From Spirosoma endophyticum (lineage in GTDB: Bacteria; Bacteroidota; Bacteroidia; Cytophagales; Spirosomataceae), in assembly GCF_900112365.1 (NCBI RefSeq), contig NZ_FOLQ01000022.1, positions 1 through 64,000 of the forward strand: a stretch of 64,000 bases of DNA. Reading direction: 5' to 3'. The position numbers were made by a program, and so were the translations under genes. The notes below the pieces were generated by a model. It had not been told where the DNA came from. It worked only from the letters and a program-made list of their open reading frames with translations, and ran no database searches. This document shows positions 48,704 to 57,741 of this stretch, piece after piece; within the stretch, counting starts at the first letter, position 1, and every line of letters starts with the position of its first letter.

Positions 48704-49609
48704 ATGCTCTCATCCCGCCACCTGATTTTCATGGAAGTGGCCCGTTTGTTAAGCTTTACCAAAGCCAGCCAGACGTTATTCCTCAGCCAGTCGGCGATCA
48801 GCAAGCAGATCAAATCGTTGGAGTATTTTTACAAAACAGGACTGTTTGAGCGACACGGTAACAGCATAAGTCTGACGCAAACCGGGCAGGCATTGTATGC
48901 TAAATTGCTGGAAGCTAATCAGCTACAGGAAGATTTGCATCAGGAACTACAGCAAATCAATGAGGACTTTTCGCCACCTACCAAACTGGCCATTGGTGCG
49001 AGCACGACCATCAGTTTATACGTATTGCCACCGGTTCTCTCGGCTTACCTGAACCGATACCCTAACATTCAGATCAACGTACTGAACCGCAATTCAACGA
49101 ATATTCAGAATGCCCTGCTGGCTCACGATATTGACATTGGAATTGTTGAAGGACTGACCCGAATCAACACGCTCGTCTATACCCCGTTTATGACCGACGA
49201 TGTGCTGGCGGTCTGCTCAGCCCGGAGTCCGCTACGTGGTCGAACGCTTACCATAGACGACCTACCTACTATTCCACTGGCGGTACGGGAGAATGGATCG
49301 GGTACACTGGCTATCATGGAAGATGTGTTGAGTAAGCGAGGCATTGCTCTGTCAGCGCTACGTATCCTGATTCGACTGGGTGGTACGGAAGCCTTAAAAA
49401 ACTTCGTGCTGGCCGATACCTGTCTTGCTTTTTTACCCAAGCGGGCTATTTTGAAAGAATTACTGGCCGGAGAATTGGTAGAAGTGCCCATTCAGGACTT
49501 GCCCATTCAGCGTACTTTCTACTTTATTCAGCGGAAAGGAACGGAAAACAGTCGGCTCGTCAGCGCTTTTATTCAATTTATGCAACGCCATTATTCCATA
49601 AAGGAATAA
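48704..49609 (+). CDS. LysR-family transcriptional regulator
   Basis: A 301-residue LysR regulator. The N-terminal winged helix (RHLIFMEVARLLSFTKASQTLFLSQSAISKQIKSLE, 5-40, then LFERHGNSISLTQTGQ) is complete. The effector-binding domain starts at TKLAIGASTTISLYVLPPVLSAYLNRYPNIQ (about 92-120) and continues with DIDIGIVEGLTRI and FVLADTCLAFLPKRAI. It lies 65 bp upstream of the threonine synthase gene on the same strand. LysR proteins often govern neighbouring metabolism genes, so a link to threonine or another PLP pathway is possible but unproven. Confidence 0.92.
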   Translation: MLSSRHLIFMEVARLLSFTKASQTLFLSQSAISKQIKSLEYFYKTGLFERHGNSISLTQTGQALYAKLLEANQLQEDLHQELQQINEDFSPPTKLAIGASTTISLYVLPPVLSAYLNRYPNIQINVLNRNSTNIQNALLAHDIDIGIVEGLTRINTLVYTPFMTDDVLAVCSARSPLRGRTLTIDDLPTIPLAVRENGSGTLAIMEDVLSKRGIALSALRILIRLGGTEALKNFVLADTCLAFLPKRAILKELLAGELVEVPIQDLPIQRTFYFIQRKGTENSRLVSAFIQFMQRHYSIKE

Positions 49610-49673
49610 CTCATGCCAAAACGATATTTGCTTCATATGTTGTTAACCGGCACTTTTCGGGAAAAATACAACC

Positions 49674-50873
49674 ATGAGCCTTGTCATAACTTCATCACTT
49701 TTAAGCGATTTGCATTGTTCGCAATGCGGGTCGGTCCACGACGCACTCATCCGTCAAACCCTCTCTAATTGTTGCCAGGCTCCTCTTTTGTGTACCTATT
49801 CGCTGGATCGAAGCGTCCTCCAGAAAGCCGATTTAGTAACACGTAGCAAGTCGCTCTGGCGCTACGAAGAGTTGTTGCCCGTTATTCAACCCGAAAATCA
49901 GATTAGTTTAGGCGAAGGATTTACGCCCCTCTTAACCCTCAATCGATTAGCTAGTAATCACGGATTTAAACGCCTTACGCTAAAAGATGAAGGCCTTAAT
50001 CCAACTGGCTCGTTCAAGGCGAGGGGATTGTGTATGGCGATCTCGAAAGCCAAAGAAAACGGCGAAGTTGCCTGCATTATCCCAACGGCGGGCAATGCGG
50101 GTGTAGCTATGGCGGCCTACTGCGCTCGGGCGGGTTTAGACGCCGTTGTGGTTATGCCACGCCACACACCCGAAGCGTTTAAGGAAGAGTGTATTGGCTA
50201 TGGCGCTCAACTTATTCTGGTCGATGGCCTGATCAATGATTGCGCCGTTAAAGTGCAGGAATTAATGCAGCAAGGGAGCTATTTTGACGTATCGACGCTG
50301 AAAGAACCGTATCGGCTGGAAGGGAAAAAAACGATGGGCTACGAGATTGCTGAACAACTGGATTGGCAATTGCCGGATGTGATCATGTACCCAACCGGTG
50401 GCGGAACGGGACTGATTGGCATCTGGAAAGCCTTCCACGAAATGAAAGCACTAGGCTGGCTGGCGCAAGAACAGAAGCTTCCGCGGATGGTGGCCGTGCA
50501 GGCCGAGAACTGCGCCCCCGTGGTTGATACGTATCTGGGGAAACAGACCAACAGCAAACAGTACATTGGCAAACCAACACTTGCCAACGGTCTGGCCGTA
50601 CCACGCCCCATTGGTGAACCTCTGATGCTCAATGTACTACGTGAGTCGGGAGGGACGGCCCTTGCCGTATCGGAAGACGACATGCTGGAAGGCGTCAGTG
50701 AGCTGGCTCGTTACGAGGGCATTTTTGCCGCTCCCGAAGGCGGAGCGATTTGGGCTGCCACGAAGAAATTATTGCACCAAGGATGGCTTCAGCCCGATGA
50801 GCACGTATTGCTGTTGAACACCGGTTCCGGTCAGAAATACCTGGATAATATCAAAGGAAAGTGGTATCGCTAA
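49674..50873 (+). CDS. thrC: Threonine synthase-like PLP enzyme
   Basis: A 399-residue fold-type II PLP enzyme of the short threonine synthase group, converting O-phosphohomoserine to threonine. The N-terminus carries a zinc-ribbon-like CSQC and CC (C15, C18, C33-C34), as seen in this subgroup. The catalytic lysine is K115 in NPTGSFKARG; the phosphate cup is PTGGGTGLIGIWKAF, and TAGNAGVAMAAYCARAG and RYEGIFAAPEGGAIWAA are typical. Related proteins can be threonine dehydratase or diaminopropionate-type lyases, so thrC is the most likely but not the only reading. It follows a LysR gene and converges with trhO (stop 50893). Confidence 0.85.
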   Translation: MSLVITSSLLSDLHCSQCGSVHDALIRQTLSNCCQAPLLCTYSLDRSVLQKADLVTRSKSLWRYEELLPVIQPENQISLGEGFTPLLTLNRLASNHGFKRLTLKDEGLNPTGSFKARGLCMAISKAKENGEVACIIPTAGNAGVAMAAYCARAGLDAVVVMPRHTPEAFKEECIGYGAQLILVDGLINDCAVKVQELMQQGSYFDVSTLKEPYRLEGKKTMGYEIAEQLDWQLPDVIMYPTGGGTGLIGIWKAFHEMKALGWLAQEQKLPRMVAVQAENCAPVVDTYLGKQTNSKQYIGKPTLANGLAVPRPIGEPLMLNVLRESGGTALAVSEDDMLEGVSELARYEGIFAAPEGGAIWAATKKLLHQGWLQPDEHVLLLNTGSGQKYLDNIKGKWYR

Positions 50874-50892
50874 TGGATTGGTAGCATCCGGT

Positions 50893-51873
50893 TTATTCAC
50901 TACCGAGTGCTACCTCTACCCGTTGCCCCTGCCGACTCTTGTAACCCTGAATGGGGGAGTAGCTTTGGGTTTGCTTGCCGTAATAACCCGTACCGTCGTA
51001 AGCACGGATATTGGGGTCCTGTTTGCAATCGTCGGTGCAGGTGCCGCCGTGCTCGTGACCGCAGTTTTCGCAGAGCGTAATATGGTTATTGCAGAGCGGG
51101 CTGGCGCAGTTGATCATCCGGCTGGTAGGGGTTCCGCACCGGTAGCAGGTCGATACAATGGCCGGATTGATGTGGTTAACGGGCACCGTTACGCGGTTGT
51201 CGAACACGTAGCACTCGCCGTCAAAATCTTCGCCACCGGCTTCCATGCCATATTTGATGATACCGCCGTGGAGCTGATACACATTCTCGAATCCCTGAGC
51301 GAGCAAGTAAGCCGATGCTTTTTCGCACTTGATACCGCCCGTGCAATAGGTAACAATTTTTTTGCCCGAGTTTTTCAGATGCTCGATTTCGGCCACATGC
51401 TCGGGGAGTTCGCGCAGGTTTTCCATATCGAACGTAATGGCCCCTTTAAACTTTCCAACCTCGTGTTCGTAGTTCGACCGCATATCGACCAGCACAACGT
51501 CGGGATCGTTTTTGAGCTGCCGAAATTCCTCCGGTTCGAGGTGAATGCCGGTTTGACGAAGTGGATTGACGCCTAGTTCGGAGTGAACAATCTCGGCTTT
51601 TACCCGCACGTGCAGTTTCTGAAATGTGTGCCCATCGGCTTCGTCTACCTTAAACTCAATCCCGGCGAAACGCGGATCAGCATGCAGCGCGGCCATGTAC
51701 GCTTCACAATCAGCGGTCAGGCCCGATACGGTTCCGTTCAACCCTTCGGGGGCCACAATAATACGTCCCAGCAGATTCAACTGGAGACATAGCAAATGAT
51801 GCTCCTCGCGATATTGCTCGGGGTTTTCGATGGGTGAATAGATATAATAAAGAAGGACGCGGTACGGTTTCAT
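50893..51873 (-). CDS. trhO: tRNA uridine-34 hydroxylase TrhO (rhodanese-like)
   Basis: A 326-residue protein of the YceA/TrhO family, which hydroxylates U34 of certain tRNAs to 5-hydroxyuridine, using prephenate-independent oxygen chemistry. The N-terminal domain has LNLLGRIIVAPEGLNGTVSG (about 32-51). The rhodanese domain has DVVLVDMRSNYEHEVGKFKGAI and the active Cys177 in TYCTGGIKCEKASAYL. The C-terminus is a cysteine-rich tail (CYRCGTPTSRMINC, CNNHITLCENCGHEHGGTC) typical of many members. The ATG at 51873 is preferred to a TTG four codons upstream. It converges with thrC and is divergent from the deoxynucleoside kinase gene. Confidence 0.93.
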   Translation of the reverse strand: MKPYRVLLYYIYSPIENPEQYREEHHLLCLQLNLLGRIIVAPEGLNGTVSGLTADCEAYMAALHADPRFAGIEFKVDEADGHTFQKLHVRVKAEIVHSELGVNPLRQTGIHLEPEEFRQLKNDPDVVLVDMRSNYEHEVGKFKGAITFDMENLRELPEHVAEIEHLKNSGKKIVTYCTGGIKCEKASAYLLAQGFENVYQLHGGIIKYGMEAGGEDFDGECYVFDNRVTVPVNHINPAIVSTCYRCGTPTSRMINCASPLCNNHITLCENCGHEHGGTCTDDCKQDPNIRAYDGTGYYGKQTQSYSPIQGYKSRQGQRVEVALGSE

Positions 51874-51940
51874 TAGCAAAAGCAACGTTTATCGTTTATC
51901 CCGATGATAAGTAGATATACAAAATTAAACCAAAACAGTG

Positions 51941-52041
51941 ATTAGTCGTCAGCCGTTAGTCAATAGTAGTAGTAAGTTGTAATGTATAAGGTATAATTTG
52001 CGCAGCACTTACGACTTATTGCCTGACGACTGACGACTATT
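51941..52041. repeat. Palindromic repeat abutting the kinase start codon, GTCGTCAGTCAATAG family
   Basis: ATTAGTCGTCAGCCGTTAG on the left pairs with CTGACGACTGACGACTATT on the right; inner AGTAAGTTGTAA pairs with TTACGACTTATT. The right arm ends directly at the ATG at 52042, so the 5' leader is a hairpin. The same words occur in frame in the AddB-like gene (34163-34232). Confidence 0.8.
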
Positions 52042-52677
52042 ATGCACATCGCCATCACCGGAAATATTGGGGCTGGAAAAACAACGCTGGCTGAGCAACT
52101 GGCCGCTCATTATGGCTGGGAAGTATTATACGAAGCCGTTGAAGGAAATCCGTATCTGGCTGATTTTTATGACGATATGCCACGCTGGTCATTTAATCTG
52201 CAAATCTATTTCCTGAACAGTCGATTCGCTCAGGTTAAAAAAATCATGGATATCCAGCAGGCGAATCGAGTCGCATCTCATCCGAAGACGGTTGTGCAGG
52301 ATCGAACGATTTATGAAGATGCGGCTATTTTTGCCCGTAACCTCTATCAAAATGCCAGCATGACCGAGCGCGACTATGATACGTATCAACATTTATTTGC
52401 GAACATGATGAGCCTCGTTCGTCCCCCGGACCTTATGATTTATTTACGAGCCAGTCTGCCTAAACTTCGCGAACAGATCCAGAAGCGTGGGCGGTCGTAT
52501 GAGCAACGTATCAGCGACGAGTATTTGACCAGCCTGAACCAGCTCTACGAAGAGTTTGTGGCTTCCTATCAATTTGGCCCCGTACTGGTTCTGGACGTGA
52601 ATGCGCTCGATTATGCCAACAAGCCAACTGATTTTAAGTACGTATTGGATCAGATTGACGCCCAATTGAAGATTTGA
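52042..52677 (+). CDS. Deoxynucleoside kinase (dNK/dGK type)
   Basis: A 211-residue deoxynucleoside kinase of the salvage pathway, phosphorylating deoxynucleosides with ATP. The P-loop is GNIGAGKTT (7-15). The substrate-site EAVEGNPYLADFYDDMPRWSFNLQIYFLNSRF runs from the EGN Glu of the first loop to the QIYFL helix, and QDRTIYEDAAIF contains the DR(S/T)-type catalytic arginine. The lid has KRGRSYEQRIS. Similar kinases accept dG, dA or dC; which one is not readable. The start codon directly follows a hairpin repeat. The Ate-like gene follows by 49 bp on the same strand. Confidence 0.92.
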   Translation: MHIAITGNIGAGKTTLAEQLAAHYGWEVLYEAVEGNPYLADFYDDMPRWSFNLQIYFLNSRFAQVKKIMDIQQANRVASHPKTVVQDRTIYEDAAIFARNLYQNASMTERDYDTYQHLFANMMSLVRPPDLMIYLRASLPKLREQIQKRGRSYEQRISDEYLTSLNQLYEEFVASYQFGPVLVLDVNALDYANKPTDFKYVLDQIDAQLKI

Positions 52678-52726
52678 CTTTAACTTGCTGCTAATTGATA
52701 ACCGTAGAAGAAAGGCGTGCTGAGCG

Positions 52727-53392
52727 ATGAAAGGAAGTAAGTTAGATCTATGTCTGAGTCGGGGTTATTTTCGGATGCATCAGGAGATTTTCACCTGCAA
52801 TGCCGTCCTTTTTGACTACCGGGTATGCTCCGTACATTGGCTACGTCTTGTCCTGGCGAATGTCAGATACGGAGCAAAGCAACTCAGGCTGTTGCGAAGC
52901 AACGAAAAGTTCTCTGTGGCTATTAAACCGTTAGCGCTGTCAGAAGAACTGGAGACGCTCTATGCGATCTATAAAGAAGCCATAAATTTCGACGCTCCCA
53001 ACTCGGTTGAAGCCTGCCTGTTTGATGGAGCCACCTACAACATGTTTGATACGTACGTCATCGAAGTGCGGGATGAAAACCGACTGATTGCCGCTGGTAT
53101 TTTCGACAATGGTGCACAAAGTATTGCCGGCATTATGAATTTTTACCACCCCGACTATCGTAAATATAGCCTGGGTAAATACCTGATGCTACTGAAAATC
53201 AACCACGCCCGACTTCAGCAAAAAGCGTATTACTACCCCGGCTACATGGCCAACGATTTCCCCAAATTTGATTATAAGCTGTTTCCCTGCGAAGCTGCTA
53301 CCGAAGTGTTCGACAGCTTTCGAACCCTATGGCTCCCTTTTTCGTGGGAAACTGTAACGGCCCTTTCTGCCGATATTATGGGGGAAGGTTAA
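52727..53392 (+). CDS. Arginyl/leucyl-tRNA--protein transferase-like protein (Ate/Bpt C-terminal domain)
   Basis: A 221-residue protein resembling the C-terminal GNAT-like domain of aminoacyl-tRNA--protein transferases: CLSRGYFRMHQEIFTCNAV at the N-terminus, LYAIYKEAINFDAPNSVEACLF, VIEVRDENRLIAAGIFDNG, SIAGIMNFYHPDYRKYSLGKYLMLLKI and YYPGYMANDFPKFDYKLFP. These correspond to the LG(K)YL and YYxGY motifs of the family. True Ate/Bpt enzymes attach Arg or Leu to protein N-termini as a degradation tag. This shorter form, common in Bacteroidota, lacks part of the N-terminal Cys domain, so activity is uncertain. It follows the deoxynucleoside kinase gene by 49 bp. Confidence 0.78.
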   Translation: MKGSKLDLCLSRGYFRMHQEIFTCNAVLFDYRVCSVHWLRLVLANVRYGAKQLRLLRSNEKFSVAIKPLALSEELETLYAIYKEAINFDAPNSVEACLFDGATYNMFDTYVIEVRDENRLIAAGIFDNGAQSIAGIMNFYHPDYRKYSLGKYLMLLKINHARLQQKAYYYPGYMANDFPKFDYKLFPCEAATEVFDSFRTLWLPFSWETVTALSADIMGEG

Positions 53393-53530
53393 AATGACTT
53401 TGCCAATCTTTAGGCTTTTGAATACAATTTTACTCCGTAGTTGATTTATAGAACTATTTGGAGAATTGGTTTTACTTTTTTATAATTGTGTCAACATTAC
53501 ACTTTCTTTGATTTTAAGCATTTGCAACAT

Positions 53531-53584
53531 TGGGTTAAAACTCAGCGCAACGGATCTTTACCATTCGCGCTGGGCTAAAACTCA
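53531..53584 (+). promoter_or_regulatory. Pair of direct repeats, possible operator of the arabinofuranosidase genes
   Basis: TGGGTTAAAACTCA (53531-53544) and TGGGCTAAAACTCA (53571-53584) are 14-bp near-identical, imperfectly palindromic units spaced 40 bp apart. CAGCGC and GCGCTG between them form an inverted pair. They lie 30 bp upstream of the GH127 start codon (53614), where a regulator could bind. No -7 box matching TAnnTTTG was found here. Confidence 0.4.
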
Positions 53585-53613
53585 CTGTTATACAGTAGTT
53601 TAATCAGCCTAAC

Positions 53614-55578
53614 ATGAAAAAAGTCGTTTTTGCCCTTTTATTGACTTCAAGTGCTTATGAGTGCATGGGGCAGGTCTCTCTGAAAGGATACCCGATTGCC
53701 GCCGTACCAATCAACCACGTCGAATTGACGGATAAGTTCTGGTTGCCTAAAATCAAGACAGTCCAGAAAACAACCATTCCGTTTGGTTTCGATAAGTCGT
53801 ATAAAGAAGGGCGGATGGATAACTTTCTGATTGCGGGCGGCAAAATGAAAGGCAAAACGCGGGGTGCTATGCCCTTCGACGATACGGATGTCTATAAACT
53901 CATTGAAGGGGCTTCTAATTCGCTCATCAGTTCGCCCGACAAAAAGCTGGAAACGTATGTAGACTCGATTATCGCCATTATTAAAGTTGGACAGGAACCT
54001 GACGGCTACCTCACGACCTGGCACACCATCGACCCTAATAATCCACCGGCCAAATGGGTGAAACCGGGGCCGCGTTGGGAAAGCGAAAGTATGAGCCACG
54101 AGCTTTATAACGCCGGACATTTGTACGAAGCAGCCGCCACGCACTACGTAGCGACCAACAAGCGGAATTTTCTGGACATCGCCCTTAAAAATGCCGATTT
54201 ACTGGTTAAAACCTTTGGTCTGGAACCGGGCAAACGGAAGGCTCCTCCTGGACACCAGATTGTGGAAACAGGCCTTATTAAACTTTATAACATTACTCAA
54301 AAGGAAGACTACCTGAAGCTGGCCAAATTCTTTCTCGACGTTCGGGGCGATTCGACGACGCACAAACTATACGGTCCCTACAGCCAGGACCATAAGCCTG
54401 TGACTCAGCAGGATGAAGTGGTTGGGCATGCGGTACGGGGCGTCTACATGTATGCGGGCATGACCGACGTAGCGGCTTTGTACAACGACAAAACCTACCT
54501 GAATGCCATTAAAGCGCTTTGGGAGAATACGGTAAATAAGAAGATGTACATCACGGGTGGTATCGGTTCGCGGCACGAGGGCGAATCCTTCGGTGACAAT
54601 TATGAACTTCCCAACAAAACGGCCTACAACGAAACCTGCGCGTCCATCGGCGATGTGTACTGGAATCAGCGGTTGTTTATGCTTACCGGTGAGTCTAAAT
54701 ATTACGATGTGATCGAGCGCACCCTCTACAATGGCTTGATTTCGGGCATTTCGCTGAGTGGCGACCAGTTTTTCTACCCGAATCCACTGGAATCGGATGG
54801 CGAATACAAGTTCAACTTTGGCGCCAGTACCCGGCAACCCTGGTTCGATTGCTCGTGTTGCCCAACCAATTTAGTACGTTTCGTGCCATCGGTGCCGAAC
54901 CTGATTTACGCTACCCAGAACGACAAACTTTACATCAATCTGTTTGCATCCAACAAAGCGCAGGTAATGCTAAATAAACTGGCTGTAAACATTGAACAGC
55001 AGACCGAATATCCCTGGAATGGGGCGATCAGAATTGGGGTGAACCCAGCGAAGCAGGCCAGTTTCACTGTAAAAGTTCGTATTCCCGGCTGGACGCAAAA
55101 CGAGGTGCTACCGGGAAATCTGTACAGCTTTACTAATCACACCACAACACCCATAACGCTGACGGTCAACGGCAAAGCCGTACAACCCGCCATCACCAAC
55201 GGGTATGCAGATATTACGCGTCAATGGAAGAAAGGCGATGTAATTGAACTCAAGTTGCCCATGAGCATTCGACGAGTCGTCGCCAATGAGGCCGTAAAAG
55301 ACGATAAAGGGTTGGTGTCGTTAGAATACGGCCCGGTGGTTTATTGCGTAGAAGGTATTGATAATCAGAATAAAGTGGCTGACATTACACTGCCCGATAC
55401 CGCCCAGCTACGTATCGAAAAGAAAGACAACCTGCTGGGTGGCGTCAACGTCATCACGGGAACCGTGCCATTAACCGGACAGTCGGGAAGCAAGCTTACG
55501 CTGGTCGCGATTCCCTACTACACCTGGTCGAACCGGGGCGTCGATCCTATGAAGGTATGGTTGCCACGTAGTGAATAG
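53614..55578 (+). CDS. GH127 beta-L-arabinofuranosidase-like glycoside hydrolase
   Basis: A 654-residue exported enzyme; the signal peptide ends near ECMGQ (1-20). The family's zinc-bound cysteine chemistry is visible: E340 and C342 in YNETCAS, and C415-C416 in WFDCSCCPTN, corresponding to the Glu, Cys and two Cys ligands of HypBA1, one of which is the nucleophile. The RLFMLTGESKYYDVIERTLYNG helix and a C-terminal beta domain (about 460-650) fit. GH127 enzymes release L-arabinofuranose from arabinan or arabinose-rich proteins. It is followed 78 bp later by GH51 on the same strand, so the two likely form one arabinan-degrading unit. Two direct repeats upstream may control it. Confidence 0.93.
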   Translation: MKKVVFALLLTSSAYECMGQVSLKGYPIAAVPINHVELTDKFWLPKIKTVQKTTIPFGFDKSYKEGRMDNFLIAGGKMKGKTRGAMPFDDTDVYKLIEGASNSLISSPDKKLETYVDSIIAIIKVGQEPDGYLTTWHTIDPNNPPAKWVKPGPRWESESMSHELYNAGHLYEAAATHYVATNKRNFLDIALKNADLLVKTFGLEPGKRKAPPGHQIVETGLIKLYNITQKEDYLKLAKFFLDVRGDSTTHKLYGPYSQDHKPVTQQDEVVGHAVRGVYMYAGMTDVAALYNDKTYLNAIKALWENTVNKKMYITGGIGSRHEGESFGDNYELPNKTAYNETCASIGDVYWNQRLFMLTGESKYYDVIERTLYNGLISGISLSGDQFFYPNPLESDGEYKFNFGASTRQPWFDCSCCPTNLVRFVPSVPNLIYATQNDKLYINLFASNKAQVMLNKLAVNIEQQTEYPWNGAIRIGVNPAKQASFTVKVRIPGWTQNEVLPGNLYSFTNHTTTPITLTVNGKAVQPAITNGYADITRQWKKGDVIELKLPMSIRRVVANEAVKDDKGLVSLEYGPVVYCVEGIDNQNKVADITLPDTAQLRIEKKDNLLGGVNVITGTVPLTGQSGSKLTLVAIPYYTWSNRGVDPMKVWLPRSE

Positions 55579-55656
55579 GTGATTCATGTTGAGCGTACCG
55601 GGCTGGCGCTCCAGTTTGGAGACTATGCTTATCACTAATTCAACGCATAACCCTAT

Positions 55657-57657
55657 ATGTTACAGAAAAAGATTTTTTCTATTGCCGCCAGCTTGCTCGT
55701 AACGATCAACCCATTTCTCGGGCAAGCCCAGCCAGCGCCCATTTTGCGAGTGAACGTAGCACAACCCATTGCCGACATTCAGCCGACGATGTGGGGCGTG
55801 TTTTTCGAAGATATCAACTTTGGAGCCGATGGCGGTATCTACGCCGAGATGGTCAAGAATCGCTCGTTTGAGTTTTTTAAGCCACTCATGGGCTGGAAAG
55901 TTGAGGGGAGTAAACGTACCGAAGGCGACATCCTGGTGCAGAACCGGCAGGATAAACAGACTAGCAATCCACGCTACGTTCGGATTACGGCCAACAACGC
56001 CAGCCAGGGCGGCCTGAGTTTGACCAACGAAGGGTTTCGGGGGATGGGGATAAAGTCGGGTCTGCGCTACGATTTTTCGGTGCTGTGCCGCGTACAGTCA
56101 GGGAATGCCAAACTTCACGTTGATTTACTCAATGCCAAAGATGAGGTGATTGGCTCAGGTATATTGACGCCTGAACAGACAGACAAAGGCTGGCACAAGC
56201 AGCAGGTCAGTTTTAAATCGACGGCGGGCGAACAAAAAGGCAAATTACGCGTATGGTTCGAGGGAACGGGCGTAGTGGATCTGGACATGATTTCGCTCTT
56301 TCCCGAAGATACCTGGAAAGGCCGTCCCGGTGGTATGCGGGCGGATATGATTCAGATGCTGGCCGACATGAAACCGGGATTTGTGCGGTTTCCGGGTGGC
56401 TGTATTGTCGAAGGATACGATCTTGACCAACGGTATCAGTGGAAAAAAACGCTTGGTCCGGCTGAAGATCGGCAACTGATCATTAACCGCTGGAATTTTG
56501 AGTTTGGTCATCGTCCGGCTCCTGATTATTTCCAGACGTTTGGCTTAGGCTTTCTGGAGTATTTCCAACTCTGCGAAGACATCGGAGCCGAGCCATTGCC
56601 GATTCTTAATTGCGGGATGGCGTGTCAGTTCAACACCGCCGAGCTGGTGCCGATGGACCAACTCGACCCGTACGTGCAGGATGCCGTTGACCTGATCGAA
56701 TTTGCCAATGGTGACGTATCAACGAAATGGGGAAAAGTGAGGGCCGATCTCGGTCATCCTAAACCCTTCAATCTGAAGTTTCTAGGGGTTGGAAACGAAA
56801 ACTGGGGTCCTCAATACATCGAACGGCTGGCGGTTTTTCAGAAGGTAATCAAAGACAAATACCCGGCTATGCGGCTGGTTTGCAGTTCGGGCACCGATCC
56901 CAACGGCGAACGATTCGACTTTCTGAATGGCAAGTTACGCGACATGAAAGCGGACCTGATCGACGAGCATTATTACCGTCGGCCGGAATGGTTTCTGCAG
57001 AACGCCAGCCGGTATGACAGTTACCCACGTAAAGGGTCCAAGGTATTTGCGGGTGAATGGGCCGCTCAGAGCGACAAAACCGTCAGTGTAGATAATAAAA
57101 ATAACTGGCAGTGCGCCCTGTCCGAAGCCGCTTTTATGACGGGTCTCGAACGTAACGCGGCTGTTGTGAACATGGCGTCATATGCGCCCTTGTTTGCTCA
57201 TGCGGACGGTTGGCAATGGACGCCTGACCTTATTTGGGTAGACAACCTGCGCGTATATGGCACACCCAATTACTACGTTCAGAAACTGTATTCGATTAAC
57301 AAGGGCACGAACGTATTGAACTTGACCCAGGAAAATTCGCCCCTGGCCGGGCAGGATAGTCTGTATGCATCAGCCGCCTGGGACAAAGCCACAAATGAGG
57401 TGATCCTAAAAGTAGCTAACGTATCGAACAAAGCGCAGGTACGTATTATTCAACTCGATGGCGTTAAAAAACTGGCGGCAAACGGTAAACTAACGCTACT
57501 GAAAAATAACGTACTCGACGCCGTAAACTCGTTTGAAAATGCGACCAATGTGAGTCCGGTAGAGCAGCAAATTGCGGTTGATGTGAAGAAGAAAGCCCTC
57601 TCGCTGACGTTGGCGCCCCGATCGTTTTCGGTTGTTCGGGTAAAGGTGTTGCCTTAA
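55657..57657 (+). CDS. GH51 alpha-L-arabinofuranosidase
   Basis: A 666-residue exported enzyme with signal peptide 1-25. MWGVFFEDINFGADGGIYAEMVKNRSFEF marks the start of the family, with a carbohydrate-binding-like beta domain inserted at about 95-215 (DFSVLCRVQSGNAKLHVDLL). The catalytic acid/base is E381 in LGVGNENWGPQY and the nucleophile E467 in VFAGEWAAQSD. The C-terminal AF domain includes VNMASYAPLFAHADGWQWTPDLIWVDN and VILKVANVSNKAQVRI. It releases terminal alpha-L-arabinofuranose from arabinan and arabinoxylan. It follows the GH127 gene by 78 bp and ends at a terminator (57742-57766). Confidence 0.95.
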   Translation: MLQKKIFSIAASLLVTINPFLGQAQPAPILRVNVAQPIADIQPTMWGVFFEDINFGADGGIYAEMVKNRSFEFFKPLMGWKVEGSKRTEGDILVQNRQDKQTSNPRYVRITANNASQGGLSLTNEGFRGMGIKSGLRYDFSVLCRVQSGNAKLHVDLLNAKDEVIGSGILTPEQTDKGWHKQQVSFKSTAGEQKGKLRVWFEGTGVVDLDMISLFPEDTWKGRPGGMRADMIQMLADMKPGFVRFPGGCIVEGYDLDQRYQWKKTLGPAEDRQLIINRWNFEFGHRPAPDYFQTFGLGFLEYFQLCEDIGAEPLPILNCGMACQFNTAELVPMDQLDPYVQDAVDLIEFANGDVSTKWGKVRADLGHPKPFNLKFLGVGNENWGPQYIERLAVFQKVIKDKYPAMRLVCSSGTDPNGERFDFLNGKLRDMKADLIDEHYYRRPEWFLQNASRYDSYPRKGSKVFAGEWAAQSDKTVSVDNKNNWQCALSEAAFMTGLERNAAVVNMASYAPLFAHADGWQWTPDLIWVDNLRVYGTPNYYVQKLYSINKGTNVLNLTQENSPLAGQDSLYASAAWDKATNEVILKVANVSNKAQVRIIQLDGVKKLAANGKLTLLKNNVLDAVNSFENATNVSPVEQQIAVDVKKKALSLTLAPRSFSVVRVKVLP

Positions 57658-57741
57658 TGAGTAGCTGTTTCACTGGCTCAATGCCTATCGCAGGAGCTAA
57701 CTGCAACCGAACTTTTAGACGTTAAGTAAAAGGCCAGAAAG

